Shown: piece after piece, positions 1-8,871 of the stretch
Position numbering within the stretch: the first letter of the stretch is position 1
Layout of the letters: every line of letters begins with the position of its first letter
DNA from: Rubritalea squalenifaciens DSM 18772
Lineage (GTDB): Bacteria > Verrucomicrobiota > Verrucomicrobiia > Verrucomicrobiales > Akkermansiaceae
Direction: 5' to 3'
Assembly (NCBI RefSeq): GCF_900141815.1
Contig: NZ_FQYR01000005.1
Coordinates: 186,001-250,000 of the forward strand
DNA length: 64,000 nucleotides
Position numbers and translations under genes: made by a program
Notes under the pieces: generated by a model
What the model saw: only the letters and a program-made list of their open reading frames with translations
Told to the model about the DNA's origin: nothing
Databases searched by the model: none

Positions 1-635
1 GTTGGATTGATAATAATGATAATGCTGTGAAAGACGGTGGCACTGGTGTTAGGCTAAATATAGCTACGCCAAACACATCAAACATTCAGCAGTATACTCG
101 TGTAGCATATTTCGGCTTTGATGTATCAAGCATCAATCTAGCTACCGTGACATCGGCGACGTTCAGAGTGACTGGTGCTCCTGATATATCGGGGTCGTAC
201 AATGGTCAGAATGTCATAAGGTTTTATCTCGTTGATAATAACATAAATGATCTATTTGATGAAACGACGTTGACTGATACCAACGCGCCCGGTCACAGCC
301 TAGGTGATCGCTTGTCAGAGCAGCGTACAGCAGGTGTAATTATCGGTGATGTGGCCGTCGGTGATCCTGCGTCTAACCAAGCTTTTGAAGTAAACTTTTC
401 AGCTTCGGCCATTGCTGATTTGGCAAATGATTCAAATAGCTTTCTAACGATTGTAGCTGAGTACAGAGGTCAGAATAACACCGGATATAATCCTCCGAAT
501 ATTACAGGATTAGGATTTGTCTCAAAAGAAGGAGGAACTGGTTCTGCAACGCTGGAACTCATACCTGAACCATCAACTTCCGTGATGGGATCATTAACAG
601 CTCTGGGTTTTCTTCTAAGGCGTAAGAGAAAATAG
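1..635 (+). CDS. PEP-CTERM protein with DNRLRE-like domain (5' truncated)
   Basis: The frame is open from the first bases of the window (codons from position 3), so the GTG at 27 is probably internal and the true start lies upstream. About 150 residues form a beta-rich domain like DNRLRE/CBM96 modules, ending in SKEGG...ATLEL. A PEP-CTERM tail follows: IPEPS, a hydrophobic helix, then RRKRK. In this family the tail is recognised by an exosortase, so the product is probably exported to the envelope or extracellular matrix. No signal peptide can be seen because the N-terminus is missing. No terminator is visible in the 45 bp before the sulfotransferase gene on the same strand. The cargo function is unknown. 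Confidence 0.85.
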   Translation, partial: WIDNNDNAVKDGGTGVRLNIATPNTSNIQQYTRVAYFGFDVSSINLATVTSATFRVTGAPDISGSYNGQNVIRFYLVDNNINDLFDETTLTDTNAPGHSLGDRLSEQRTAGVIIGDVAVGDPASNQAFEVNFSASAIADLANDSNSFLTIVAEYRGQNNTGYNPPNITGLGFVSKEGGTGSATLELIPEPSTSVMGSLTALGFLLRRKRK

Positions 636-680
636 CCTCGTCATAGTTCATTCGCTCATCAATAGTATGATGTCGGAAGA

Positions 681-2117
681 ATGAATGATCAGAAATTTTT
701 AGAACAAACAGTTAACATGGCACGGGCAGGTGAATATGCTCGTGCCATTCCTCGTTTCGAGAGGCTGATTAAATCGTACCCAGACAATGTGCCACTTCGC
801 TTGTTGTGGGCAAAGTCGTTGGTGCTAAATTTTCAATTTGATGAAGCTGAGTTAGTGTTAGAGCATATTCTTGAGGGGACGTCTAGAGATGCTTCTGTGA
901 TGATTGAAGTGGCAAAGTGTCGAGAGCAGGTAGATCAGTATGAGGCTGCGCTCAATATCTGGCGAGAAATTGCAGAAGGTGGTAGTTCTTATTCTCAGAA
1001 AGCATGGGTTGAAGTTTCTCGGTTGAGTGAGAGGTTGAATAGGGTGGAGGAGGCTCAGGAGGCTATCTTTAAGGCAGAAGTTTCGGGAGTGAGTAGTCCG
1101 CAGTATATATATGTGCGCTCACTGATTAATGAGAGATTGGGCAATTATGACGAAGCAATTGAAGGCTATCTTAAAATAGCGCAAAAAGCGCAGAGTCTGG
1201 AGATGCGTCAGTCTGCGTTGTGCCGGTTAGGCAAAATACATGAAGCAAGAGAAGATGTGGATAGGGCTGTGAAAGTTGTTCTTGAAGCAAAGTCTCTAGG
1301 CTGTCTTGAGGCGGTGAAAATGCGCAAAACGAGTCCAGTCTATGGTCCTGAAAAGTTCAGTGCGTGTGTATCCAACCCGAGTGGGGGCAGAGAGGATCAC
1401 ATTATGATGCTAGGCTTCCCTCGTTCTGGAACTACTTTGGTATCCAGGAGGCTTGCTTCACATTGTCAAATTCAGCTAATGGACGAATCACTGGTGGCAA
1501 GTCATGTTTTGAACAAGTATAATGCTCACAGAGGAAAGATAAGCGCCATTAAGTCGAAGGAGGCTTCATCAGAATATTGGAGCTGTGTGAGAAGGCTCAT
1601 GCGAGATACTTGCGATGACGTTATTCTAGTCGACAAGAACCCTGCTTTATCACTTTGGGTGCCATGGTTTACCTCAGTATTCCCCAAGGCAAAAACACTA
1701 TGGGTGGATCGTGATCCTCGGGATATTTTCGTAAGTTGCTTTTTTACTTATTTCCCGCTGAATGGTCTGACCAGCTATTTCTGGAATGCAGATTCTCTTG
1801 TTGATGTAATTGAGAAGGCCTGGAGGCATCGCAAGTATCTCAAGGACAATTGCGATCCGCATCTCGTTAAATTCATTTCATACGAGGCATTACTGGAAAA
1901 TGATGGAAAGCTAGGCGCAGATATTTGGAAGTTTTTGGGCCTTGAATGCCCAGTGGAAGACACCAGAGAGAAAGCGGGCAAATTAATCAACTCACCTACA
2001 TATGCTGATTCCATTAAGCCCATCTATCGCACTAGCATTTCTCGCTGGAGGAAATACGAAAATCATTTCTCCAAGCAGTTCGAACGCTTGAATAGGCTGC
2101 GTGAAGAAATGGGCTAG
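681..2117 (+). CDS. TPR-repeat sulfotransferase
   Basis: The N-terminal 220 residues are TPR-like helical repeats (for example EYARAIPRFERLIKSYPDN). The C-terminal half is a P-loop sulfotransferase. PRSGTT at residues 247-252 is the 5'-phosphosulfate loop for PAPS, and DKNP...RDPRDIFVSCF fits the 3'-phosphate-binding region. No signal peptide is seen, so it is probably cytoplasmic or peripheral. It is a clear paralogue of the protein at 48420-49952 (shared NSPTY, RDPRDI and SCF blocks), and both follow PEP-CTERM genes. The acceptor (protein tyrosine or polysaccharide) cannot be read from the sequence. The gene looks more AT-rich than its downstream neighbours. Its stop overlaps the stop of hemH on the other strand. 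Confidence 0.88.
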   Translation: MNDQKFLEQTVNMARAGEYARAIPRFERLIKSYPDNVPLRLLWAKSLVLNFQFDEAELVLEHILEGTSRDASVMIEVAKCREQVDQYEAALNIWREIAEGGSSYSQKAWVEVSRLSERLNRVEEAQEAIFKAEVSGVSSPQYIYVRSLINERLGNYDEAIEGYLKIAQKAQSLEMRQSALCRLGKIHEAREDVDRAVKVVLEAKSLGCLEAVKMRKTSPVYGPEKFSACVSNPSGGREDHIMMLGFPRSGTTLVSRRLASHCQIQLMDESLVASHVLNKYNAHRGKISAIKSKEASSEYWSCVRRLMRDTCDDVILVDKNPALSLWVPWFTSVFPKAKTLWVDRDPRDIFVSCFFTYFPLNGLTSYFWNADSLVDVIEKAWRHRKYLKDNCDPHLVKFISYEALLENDGKLGADIWKFLGLECPVEDTREKAGKLINSPTYADSIKPIYRTSISRWRKYENHFSKQFERLNRLREEMG

Positions 2118-3133
2118 GCGTTTTGCCAGGTCTCGATACGTTTGGCGAGCCAGTTGATCCATGCCGGGTGGGTATTGAGGCAAGGGATCAATTCAAAGTC
2201 TTCGCCTCCGTGCTCAAGGAATTCCTCTTTGCCTTCCATGGCAATTTCTTCGAGTGTTTCTAGGCAGTCGGTGATGAAGGCTGGGCAGATAACGCGTAGC
2301 TTCTTCACGCCTTCTTTGGCGAGGCGCTCGATCTCAAAGTCGGTGTATGGCTTGAGCCATGGATCTTTGAGTAGACGGGACTGGAAGGAAATCGTGACAT
2401 CATCGTGGTGGATGCCAGCCTTGGCCATGAGGGCGTAGGAAGTGGCAAAGCACTGATGGCGGTAGCAGGTGGCGTGCGCCGGGTGAGGCGTGTCACAGCA
2501 CTTGTTGGTTGTAAGGCAGTGAGCGTGAGAGGGGTCACTCTTTTTCACCTGGCGCTCAGGAATGCCGTGGTAGGACATCATGAGGTGAGCACCTGTACCC
2601 TCATAATGCGGGCGGATGGACTCCCAGAGAGCTTCGATGTAGTCGTCGTCCTTGTAGAACGGCTGGACGAGGGTAGTCTTGATCTTGGCCATGCCATGCT
2701 TGTCGAGTTGCTCCATGAGTTCCACGACAGCGGACTCATAGGAGGACATGGCATAGTGAGGGTAGAGGGGGATGATGAGAAGGTCATCGATCCCGTCTTT
2801 CTTCATCTCGGATACGATGGAGGCGGTAGAAGGATTGCCGTAGCGCATGGCCAGGTAGATCGGGAGATCAACCTTTTCCTTAACCAGTTCCTGCTGCTGG
2901 TATGAAGTCACGATCAATGGGGATCCCTCTCCAGTCCAGACTTTGGAGTAGGCTTCGGCGGATTGCTTGGGGCGAGTAGGCAGAATGAAGAGTTTGAGGA
3001 TGATCGTACGTACGATTGGATTAATATCCAAGACGCGCGGGTCGGAAAGAAACTCGTCAAGATAGGTGCGAACGTCCTTGGGGTCGGTGCTGTCCGGGGA
3101 GCCTAGATTGAGTAAGATGACGCCTTTAGCCAT
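2114..3133 (-). CDS. hemH: Ferrochelatase
   Basis: Inserts Fe2+ into protoporphyrin IX (or coproporphyrin III), the last metal step of haem synthesis. The 339-residue length is normal. The N-terminus has the family signature GVILLNLGSP. SYHGIPERQ near residue 190 carries the metal-binding histidine, and DCLETLEE near residue 290 carries the conserved glutamate. A cysteine-rich stretch (CLTTNKCCDTPHPAHATCY) lies between them. It sits 69 bp downstream of the protoporphyrinogen oxidase gene on the same strand, so the two probably form a haem operon. Its TAG stop shares the palindrome CTAG with the stop of the convergent sulfotransferase gene. Confidence 0.97.
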   Translation of the reverse strand: MAKGVILLNLGSPDSTDPKDVRTYLDEFLSDPRVLDINPIVRTIILKLFILPTRPKQSAEAYSKVWTGEGSPLIVTSYQQQELVKEKVDLPIYLAMRYGNPSTASIVSEMKKDGIDDLLIIPLYPHYAMSSYESAVVELMEQLDKHGMAKIKTTLVQPFYKDDDYIEALWESIRPHYEGTGAHLMMSYHGIPERQVKKSDPSHAHCLTTNKCCDTPHPAHATCYRHQCFATSYALMAKAGIHHDDVTISFQSRLLKDPWLKPYTDFEIERLAKEGVKKLRVICPAFITDCLETLEEIAMEGKEEFLEHGGEDFELIPCLNTHPAWINWLAKRIETWQNA

Positions 3134-3202
3134 GATAATAAAAAAGAAGTGTTAGTTGGTGATCTGTTGGGTGGGCTGGGTCCTTGGGGAATGTTTGCAC
3201 GC

Positions 3203-4615
3203 TTATGGAGTTTGGAAAGTGATTTTTTCACTTAGTGCCATGCCATTGAGAATGCAGTCACCTACAGAGATGCCTCCCCGGTAATTTCCTGTCAGATGGA
3301 GGCCTGGATAGTCTCTTTCTGTTTGTTCAATCTGCTTGAGGATCGTGCCATAGCCTAGGTTGAGCTGAGGGATGGCTTTTTCCCAGCGGATGAAGTTAGA
3401 GAATACCGGGTTCCCCTCGATCCCTAGCAGCCTGCGCAACTCGTCCATGACGGAGGCCTGCATGGCGCTGTCACTCATGTTGGCGTGTTCCGGAGTACGG
3501 GCTCCGCCTAGCATGACATTGATGGAAACACAGTCCTGCGGTGCTCGGTCTGGGAAGATGGTGCTGGAGAAGATGGCACCGAGCATTTTAGACTTCTCGC
3601 TCAGGGAGTTGAGCATACCAAATCCATCCAGAGGGTGCTTGATCTGATCCTTCTTGAAGCCGAGCAACATGCTGGTGACCGGTGGATAGTGAATCTGAGT
3701 CACCTTGGAAATGGCGTCCTGGAGCTGGTCGCTTAGTTCCAATTCATCGAGCTTGTGAGACGGGGCAGAGATGATCAGATGGTCGAAGGTGCCCATGCCA
3801 GTGGCTCCCGCTGAGGTGCGCCAATTCAAGCTCCATCTTTTTGTTTCAGGATTCTGGGAGATACTGCCGAACTCGCATCCGTATTTGATGGTGTCTTCTT
3901 CCAGAGCCTCTTTTAAGGCGTCGGGCAAGGACTGCATGCCGTTTCTGAAGCTGCAGAGTATAGGCTTGGGTAGCCTATTTGGATCTCCCTTCCCTTGTTT
4001 CTGCAGCTTTTTCTTTTTGAGCATGCCTTTGACTAGAGAGCCATGTTCTTGCTCCAGGGCCCAGAGGCGAGGGAAAGCATAGCGGGTAGCAAGTCGGTTT
4101 GGATCACCAGCATAAATACCACTGACAAAAGGACCTGCTGCCTTTTCCAGAAATTCCGGTCCGAGCCGACGGCGAACGAAGTCGGCAAAACTCTCCGTGC
4201 CTCCCTTGGGGTCACGCTTGGAGGTAAAAGGCTCACGCAAAAGGCGCAGCTTGGCTTTGAGCGAGAAGAGTGGGTTGACGATGGCGTTGAGCGGAGACGT
4301 GGGCAGGGCTTGGAGTTTTCCTCCCTTGATAATGAATCGCTTGTTCGCTGCCGGGTTGGCGTGAACGATCTCCGAATCAATGCCTACCTCCTGGATCAGG
4401 TCCAAGAGACGCTGGTCAGAGATCATTAGGGAGTTTGGGCCGTGCTCGATCAGGTAGCCTTCTGAGGTAGAAGTTTGAATGGCTCCTCCGCATCGCTGAG
4501 ATGTTTCCAATAGGAGGACAGAGTGGCCCGCTTTCTGTAAATGGTAGGCAGCACTCAGGCCTGAGATGCCTGCGCCAAGGATCGCAATTTGTTTTCTCTC
4601 CTGAGTTTGGGACAT
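3203..4615 (-). CDS. hemY: Protoporphyrinogen/coproporphyrinogen oxidase, HemY type
   Basis: FAD-dependent oxidase of the HemY (PPOX) family, 470 residues, which oxidises protoporphyrinogen IX or coproporphyrinogen III before metal insertion. The N-terminal dinucleotide fold is plain (ILGAGISGLSAAYHL, residues 13-27), followed by the acidic ribose-binding end LLLETSQRCGG. The C-terminal FAD motif LHLTGNYRGGISVGDCI is present. It lies upstream of hemH in the same orientation. The choice between the protoporphyrin and coproporphyrin routes cannot be made from this sequence alone. The 176 bp upstream of the start, up to the FKBP gene, hold no further gene. Confidence 0.93.
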   Translation of the reverse strand: MSQTQERKQIAILGAGISGLSAAYHLQKAGHSVLLLETSQRCGGAIQTSTSEGYLIEHGPNSLMISDQRLLDLIQEVGIDSEIVHANPAANKRFIIKGGKLQALPTSPLNAIVNPLFSLKAKLRLLREPFTSKRDPKGGTESFADFVRRRLGPEFLEKAAGPFVSGIYAGDPNRLATRYAFPRLWALEQEHGSLVKGMLKKKKLQKQGKGDPNRLPKPILCSFRNGMQSLPDALKEALEEDTIKYGCEFGSISQNPETKRWSLNWRTSAGATGMGTFDHLIISAPSHKLDELELSDQLQDAISKVTQIHYPPVTSMLLGFKKDQIKHPLDGFGMLNSLSEKSKMLGAIFSSTIFPDRAPQDCVSINVMLGGARTPEHANMSDSAMQASVMDELRRLLGIEGNPVFSNFIRWEKAIPQLNLGYGTILKQIEQTERDYPGLHLTGNYRGGISVGDCILNGMALSEKITFQTP

Positions 4616-4791
4616 AATGGGGAGTGGTCGGGTAACCAGTGAATGGGCGATCAGAGCCTATTAGGCAAGTCAGATATGCTTATATTTTTTGAACTTAGCA
4701 GTACGCTGAGAGTTAAACCTCTGCGTTCACTGTTTCCAGAGGCTGGTTTAGAGGTTCAAGTTTCTGAGGCTTAATGATCTGTTATCAAGGC

Positions 4792-5376
4792 TTATGGGAT
4801 GCTGAGGAGTTCCACTTCGATGATGAGTGTCGAGTAGGGTGGAATCTTAGGGTCTAAGCCGCGTTCTCCATAGGCCAGCTCATGAGGGATATAGAAACAG
4901 AAGGTAGAGCCGGGGTTCATGAGTAGTACTCCCTCACACCAGCCTTTGATCACTTTGGATAAAGAGAAGGTGGATTCTTTGCCTCTCTGATGGCTGCTGT
5001 CGAATTCGGTGCCATCAATAAGCGTCCCTCGATAATGGACAGTCACCTGGCCATCTGGCGTGGGTTTCTCTCCCTGACCTTGAGTAAGGACGTGAAACTG
5101 TAAGCCTGAGGGAGTAGTTTGAATACTTGCCTTGGTAGCATTGTCAGCCAGGAAATCCTCGTTCTCTTTTTTATAGAGAAGACTGCGGTGTTCGCGGACC
5201 AGTTTGGTGGCTAGGATGTAATCTTTAGCGCTGATACTGCGTGCATTCCCCTCGGCTTGATCGAGGATCGCTTGCTGAATAGTTTCAGGAAGTAAGACTT
5301 TATCAGCCAAAGCCTCTTCTCCTTTTTTGAGGGCTGTCTTGTAACTCACGATTTCCAGTGCCTCCTGCAGTTCCAT
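4792..5376 (-). CDS. FKBP-type peptidyl-prolyl cis-trans isomerase
   Basis: Catalyses prolyl cis-trans isomerisation. The 194 residues fall into a helical N-terminal part (about 1-85, like the dimerisation arm of FkpA/Mip/FklB proteins) and a C-terminal FKBP domain (about 95-194). The FKBP domain has VTVHYRGTLIDGTEFDSS, the VIKGWCEGVLLMNPGS strand-turn, IPHELAYGERG and LIIEVELLSI. There is no signal peptide, so a cytoplasmic FklB-like role is more likely than a periplasmic one. It starts with ATG at 5376. The neighbouring haem genes share the strand but are separated by 176 bp. Confidence 0.93.
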   Translation of the reverse strand: MELQEALEIVSYKTALKKGEEALADKVLLPETIQQAILDQAEGNARSISAKDYILATKLVREHRSLLYKKENEDFLADNATKASIQTTPSGLQFHVLTQGQGEKPTPDGQVTVHYRGTLIDGTEFDSSHQRGKESTFSLSKVIKGWCEGVLLMNPGSTFCFYIPHELAYGERGLDPKIPPYSTLIIEVELLSIP

Positions 5377-5437
5377 GGCCGAGGTTAAATCACACTACTC
5401 CGGAAAAAGATAGCCCCGGATAGCCTAAAGGGATGGA

Positions 5438-5632
5438 TTAGATCTTTTTGAGTGAGTTAACGGAGACGCCTGAGGAGGACCTGGCGACAACGGTGCTGAT
5501 ACCGTAGAAGTCCCGGGCACCTGAGGTGAAGGAAATATCGTTGTTTAGATCCCTTGAGTCGTAGGCTCCATTGAGTGAGTTGCCGTCGTGACCATCATTC
5601 ACGTAGTGGGTTTCTTCACTGAATGGAGGCAT
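5438..5632 (-). CDS. Possible small hypothetical protein (64 aa)
   Basis: An ORF of 64 codons lies between the FKBP gene and the methyltransferase-like gene, in an interval with nothing else. The predicted product is rich in Asn, Asp, Gly and Ser and has no signal peptide, membrane segment or recognised motif. A weak AAGG lies about 6 nt before the ATG. Its composition is protein-like and no longer ORF competes for the space, but no family is recognised. It could be a real small gene, a gene remnant or chance. Confidence 0.35.
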   Translation of the reverse strand: MPPFSEETHYVNDGHDGNSLNGAYDSRDLNNDISFTSGARDFYGISTVVARSSSGVSVNSLKKI

Positions 5633-5704
5633 GGAGGCCTTAAAGGGGTAAGCTGGCGCTCATGTACTATCATCGGAGCGTTGTTGCATCCAATTGTGTC
5701 GCTG

Positions 5705-6445
5705 CTAGCAACGGGCCAAGTAAACAGTGCCCGTGGAGTGGGTGCCATGGATGGGATTGGGGAAATCGATGACGTGGGTCTCCACATCAGGAAAGACTTG
5801 TTTGAGGTTGTTCGTGAAGTCATCTGTGGGATGGCCGTCAGCCCACATGGCAAAAATGCCGCCAGAGTGAATTTTATTCAGCATGTGACGTAAGCCATCG
5901 GGTTGGTAGAAGCCGCCGTGAGAGTCATGCAAGAGAAACTCAGGGGTGTGGTCGATATCCAAGAGGATGGCGTGGTATTTGCGATTCGGGGCTTCAGGGT
6001 CAAAAGAGGTTTCTCCAGAGGCGGCGCGAGCGGTCTTGAAGAAGTCTGCATGGATGAGGCGGCAACGCGGGTCTTCGCTGATCCCTTTGCCGAGAGGAAC
6101 AAGCCCTTGCTGATGCCATTCTATGACTGGCTTGAGATAGTCTACGATGAGGAGGGATTGGATGCAGTCGTGGTCCAAAGCCGCACGTGCGGTGTAGCCA
6201 AGGCCAAGTCCGCCGATGACGATGTCGAGTGGTTGCTCTTTCCCAAAGGACTTCTGGGCCGCAGCGAGGCCGAGTTTGGAGAGTTGTTCCTCGACCTCAG
6301 TGAAAAGGGAAGACATGAGGAACTCGGTGCCAAGAATGATCTCGTAGATTTCGAGGTTGTCTAGCGTCGCCATCGTGCGGCGGCGCAGGATGAGATCCCC
6401 TAGCGGGGTGGGGCGGAAGTCGAGTTCCTGGAAGAATGGGTGCAT
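5705..6445 (-). CDS. Spermidine-synthase-like SAM-fold protein
   Basis: 246 residues with a class I methyltransferase/spermidine-synthase fold. The SAM-type nucleotide loop is DIVIGGLGLGYTARAAL near residue 75. It is followed by an acidic strand end (LLIVDYLKPVIEWH) and AILLDIDHTPEFLL, with DSHGGFYQPDGL and GGIFAMWADG typical of this group. The substrate is unknown: it may be an aminopropyl transferase relative or a methyltransferase. It is oriented like the lipoprotein gene upstream, but a terminator-like hairpin separates them. Confidence 0.8.
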   Translation of the reverse strand: MHPFFQELDFRPTPLGDLILRRRTMATLDNLEIYEIILGTEFLMSSLFTEVEEQLSKLGLAAAQKSFGKEQPLDIVIGGLGLGYTARAALDHDCIQSLLIVDYLKPVIEWHQQGLVPLGKGISEDPRCRLIHADFFKTARAASGETSFDPEAPNRKYHAILLDIDHTPEFLLHDSHGGFYQPDGLRHMLNKIHSGGIFAMWADGHPTDDFTNNLKQVFPDVETHVIDFPNPIHGTHSTGTVYLARC

Positions 6446-6464
6446 GGTTTGTGGTGGGGAAAGT

Positions 6465-6505
6465 AAAAGGCCTCAAGTGGAGGAAACCACGTGAGGCCCT
6501 TTTTA
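6465..6505 (-). terminator. Intrinsic terminator of the 6529-7314 lipoprotein gene
   Basis: GGCCTCA (6469-6475) pairs with TGAGGCC (6492-6498). An inner GTGG/CCAC extension closes an AGGAAA loop. On the minus strand the stem is followed by CCTTTTAC. It lies just past the stop of the lipoprotein gene and upstream of the methyltransferase-like gene. Confidence 0.75.
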
Positions 6506-6528
6506 CTAGATTATTCATAGCCGGAAGA

Positions 6529-7293
6529 TTATTCCTTAGTTCCAAATACAGGTAGAGGCTGGAAAATTTTAGCGACGTCTTGCTCGACGGATTTGCCAAT
6601 TTTTCCGTCGTTAGCCCATACGACCTTACTAGTTTGGGGATCAATGATGGCTACTTGAACGAAGGAAATATCTGGCTCCCACATCACGAAAGTGCCCATG
6701 GTCGCGACGGCGACGATGGCAGCCTGTCCCAACTGCTTGCCTGTGTTGACGTTTCTGGAGAAACCGTGGATCAGCAATATGTACTGGTTTTGTGGTAGTC
6801 CTAGATTTTTGATTTCAGGATAATCTACATCCTTGAGTTTCTTGGACTTTGTATCATGGGAGAATACTCGGCTAAAGAGTCTGTCTGCGGTGAGCTGACG
6901 GACTTTGGTAGGTGTGGCGCCATTCTTTTTTACATAATAGGGAGTAGAGAGGAGGTCGCCTTCATACTGGCTGGGATTGTTACTAACAAAGACCTGCGTT
7001 GTGTCTGGTAGTGTGAGGCCGATGCTTTGGTAGCCGGATTGTGGGGCATAACCTTTCTCTCTAAGTTGGAGCTTAGCCGAGTTATGAACTTGATTCATTA
7101 GCTTGTGGGATTGGTCAGAGAGTAGGTTTTCCACTCTTCCTTTACCGTCCTGTAGAGCTGAAGCGTCAGCATTTACGCTGACTGATTTGTATTGCTGATT
7201 AGCATAGAAATCTGTGTAGATTTTTTGCGGAGTTGCACAGGAGGCACAGAGAAGGGCAACGGCAGCTGCCGCGAGATAAGATAGCTTTGACAT
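6529..7293 (-). CDS. Putative secreted lipoprotein, function unknown
   Basis: The start is taken at ATG 7293 rather than 7314, because it gives a clean lipoprotein signal: MSKLSYLAAAAVALLCASC, with the lipidated Cys in an ALLCASC context. The remaining ~235 residues are predicted to be periplasmic. They include a hydrophobic Gly/Ala stretch (GQAAIVAVATMGTF) and an IIDPQTSKVVWANDGKIG segment like that of envelope lipoproteins related to outer-membrane assembly or CsgG-like factors. No family assignment is secure. A terminator follows at 6465-6505. Confidence 0.7.
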   Translation of the reverse strand: MSKLSYLAAAAVALLCASCATPQKIYTDFYANQQYKSVSVNADASALQDGKGRVENLLSDQSHKLMNQVHNSAKLQLREKGYAPQSGYQSIGLTLPDTTQVFVSNNPSQYEGDLLSTPYYVKKNGATPTKVRQLTADRLFSRVFSHDTKSKKLKDVDYPEIKNLGLPQNQYILLIHGFSRNVNTGKQLGQAAIVAVATMGTFVMWEPDISFVQVAIIDPQTSKVVWANDGKIGKSVEQDVAKIFQPLPVFGTKE

Positions 7294-7376
7294 ACGGAGA
7301 GATAGAATTTCCATCGGCAGTCGCCTGACAAGTTTTTTATTGTTGCTTTGGATGCCTCGGGGCTTGATGGGGGCGC

Positions 7377-8039
7377 ATGAGCGAGAAGCTGGAGATTCTG
7401 TACCGTGATGAATGGATGTGTGTGGTGGATAAGCCTGCGGGCTGGCTAGTACATCCTGCGGATGAGCCTCAAGAGGGGGACTTGGTGGCGATGAAGGTAT
7501 TGCGTGACCAGATCGGAGAACGAGTGAATAGCGTCCACCGTCTGGACAGGCCGACCTGTGGGGTCTTGCTTTTTGGTATCGAGAAGGAAGCGACCCGTAA
7601 GTTACATAAGGCGCTGGAGCGGCATGAATTTGAGAAAACCTACCGTGCGATTGTCAGTGGGGTCCCTGAACAGCAGGAGTGGGAGTGCCGTGAGCCGATT
7701 CAAAAGAAAGAGGGCGCTCCAGTGCGGGATGCTTGGACGAGTTTTAGGGTGTTAGAAATCAGGGTGGTTGATGGGGAGCATTTTTCTCTGATAGAAGCTG
7801 TGCCGCACACAGGGCGCTTCCATCAGATACGCAGGCACCTGCTCCATGCCGGATTACCTATTGTAGGGGACTATCGTTACGCTGGCATGGAAAGAAGCGA
7901 TCACTTATGTGATTTGTTAGGAGTCGGGACCCGGATGCTCCTGCAGGCATCTAGGTTGGAGCTGGCGCATCCTATGAATGGGAAGGTTCTTAGTATTAAA
8001 GTAAAAGGGGTCATGGGTTTTGGCTCTCTTCCTGCCTGA
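7377..8039 (+). CDS. truC: RluA-family pseudouridine synthase (TruC-like)
   Basis: Converts uridine to pseudouridine in RNA. The catalytic motif HRLDRPTCG is at residues 54-62, with Asp57 as the predicted nucleophile. HTGRFHQIRRHL is the second RluA-family signature. At 220 residues there is no S4 domain. The HRLDRPT form and short length match TruC (tRNA uridine-65) more than the larger RluC/RluD enzymes, but the target is inferred. The ATG at 7377 gives a normal family N-terminus (LEILYRDEWMCVVDKPAGWLVHP). Confidence 0.88.
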   Translation: MSEKLEILYRDEWMCVVDKPAGWLVHPADEPQEGDLVAMKVLRDQIGERVNSVHRLDRPTCGVLLFGIEKEATRKLHKALERHEFEKTYRAIVSGVPEQQEWECREPIQKKEGAPVRDAWTSFRVLEIRVVDGEHFSLIEAVPHTGRFHQIRRHLLHAGLPIVGDYRYAGMERSDHLCDLLGVGTRMLLQASRLELAHPMNGKVLSIKVKGVMGFGSLPA

Positions 8040-8083
8040 TAGGTCTTGCTCAGTCGTCCTGAATTCAATAAGAGATCTGATAG

Positions 8084-8818
8084 ATGGAAAACCCTTATCA
8101 AGCACCAACGGCCTCTGCTGAACCGACCTTTGTTCTGAATAATCCTACTCAGGCTAATTCACCCTATGGTCCAATGAAGGATCATACCGGAATATCTAGG
8201 GTCTGTATGGTGTTGCTAGGCTTGTTTGTATTATTAGGTGTCACTTATTGTGTTTACTCCCTCAAGTTGGCAGGTGATATGGATGCTGGAATTAATCCAT
8301 TTCTTACTCCTGCAGGAATGCTGGATGAACAGGTTTATGATACTTATATGGCGATGAGTAGAGGGATCTCCCTGATGTTTATTCTTATTGTTGTCTTTTT
8401 TTGTATTTGGACAAACCGTTCGATGAAGAATGCTTGGGCTGTACCAGGGTTGTTGACTAAACCTACCGTGACACCCGGCTGGGCTGTGGGATGGTACTTC
8501 ATCCCTATTATGATGCTTTTTAAACCACTGAGCGGGATGCAAGAGATATGGTCACGTACTTTCAGCGGTGCCAGTCACAAGGGCTTGCTAAATGTATGGT
8601 GGTTGACTTGGATCATTGGCGGAATTGTACAGCGCATGAATCGAGCCACCGAGAATGATAGTCTTAGTGAGATTTCAAGTGCAACATACGCAGAGGTAGT
8701 TGGCCTCATACTTGTTATAATAGCTGGGGTATGTCTGATGGCGATTGTGTATAAGGTGACCAACAAACAAGCCGAGCTTTGTCGTAGTTATGTGGGCGAT
8801 GCCACGAACAGTCTTTAG
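8084..8818 (+). CDS. DUF4328 membrane protein
   Basis: 244 residues with a Pro/Asn-rich N-terminal tail (MENPYQAPTASAEP), a form common for verrucomicrobial and planctomycetal membrane proteins. About five hydrophobic segments follow, around residues 45-65, 95-115, 130-150, 165-180 and 205-230. TPGWAVGWYFIPIMMLFKP and MQEIWSRT are the DUF4328 signatures. It probably sits in the inner membrane. The biochemical role is unknown. No operon partner is evident. Confidence 0.8.
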   Translation: MENPYQAPTASAEPTFVLNNPTQANSPYGPMKDHTGISRVCMVLLGLFVLLGVTYCVYSLKLAGDMDAGINPFLTPAGMLDEQVYDTYMAMSRGISLMFILIVVFFCIWTNRSMKNAWAVPGLLTKPTVTPGWAVGWYFIPIMMLFKPLSGMQEIWSRTFSGASHKGLLNVWWLTWIIGGIVQRMNRATENDSLSEISSATYAEVVGLILVIIAGVCLMAIVYKVTNKQAELCRSYVGDATNSL

Positions 8819-8871
8819 CCGCTGTCAGCAATGTTCCTTGTGTATTCGTGGATTGGCTGGAGAATAGCGCC

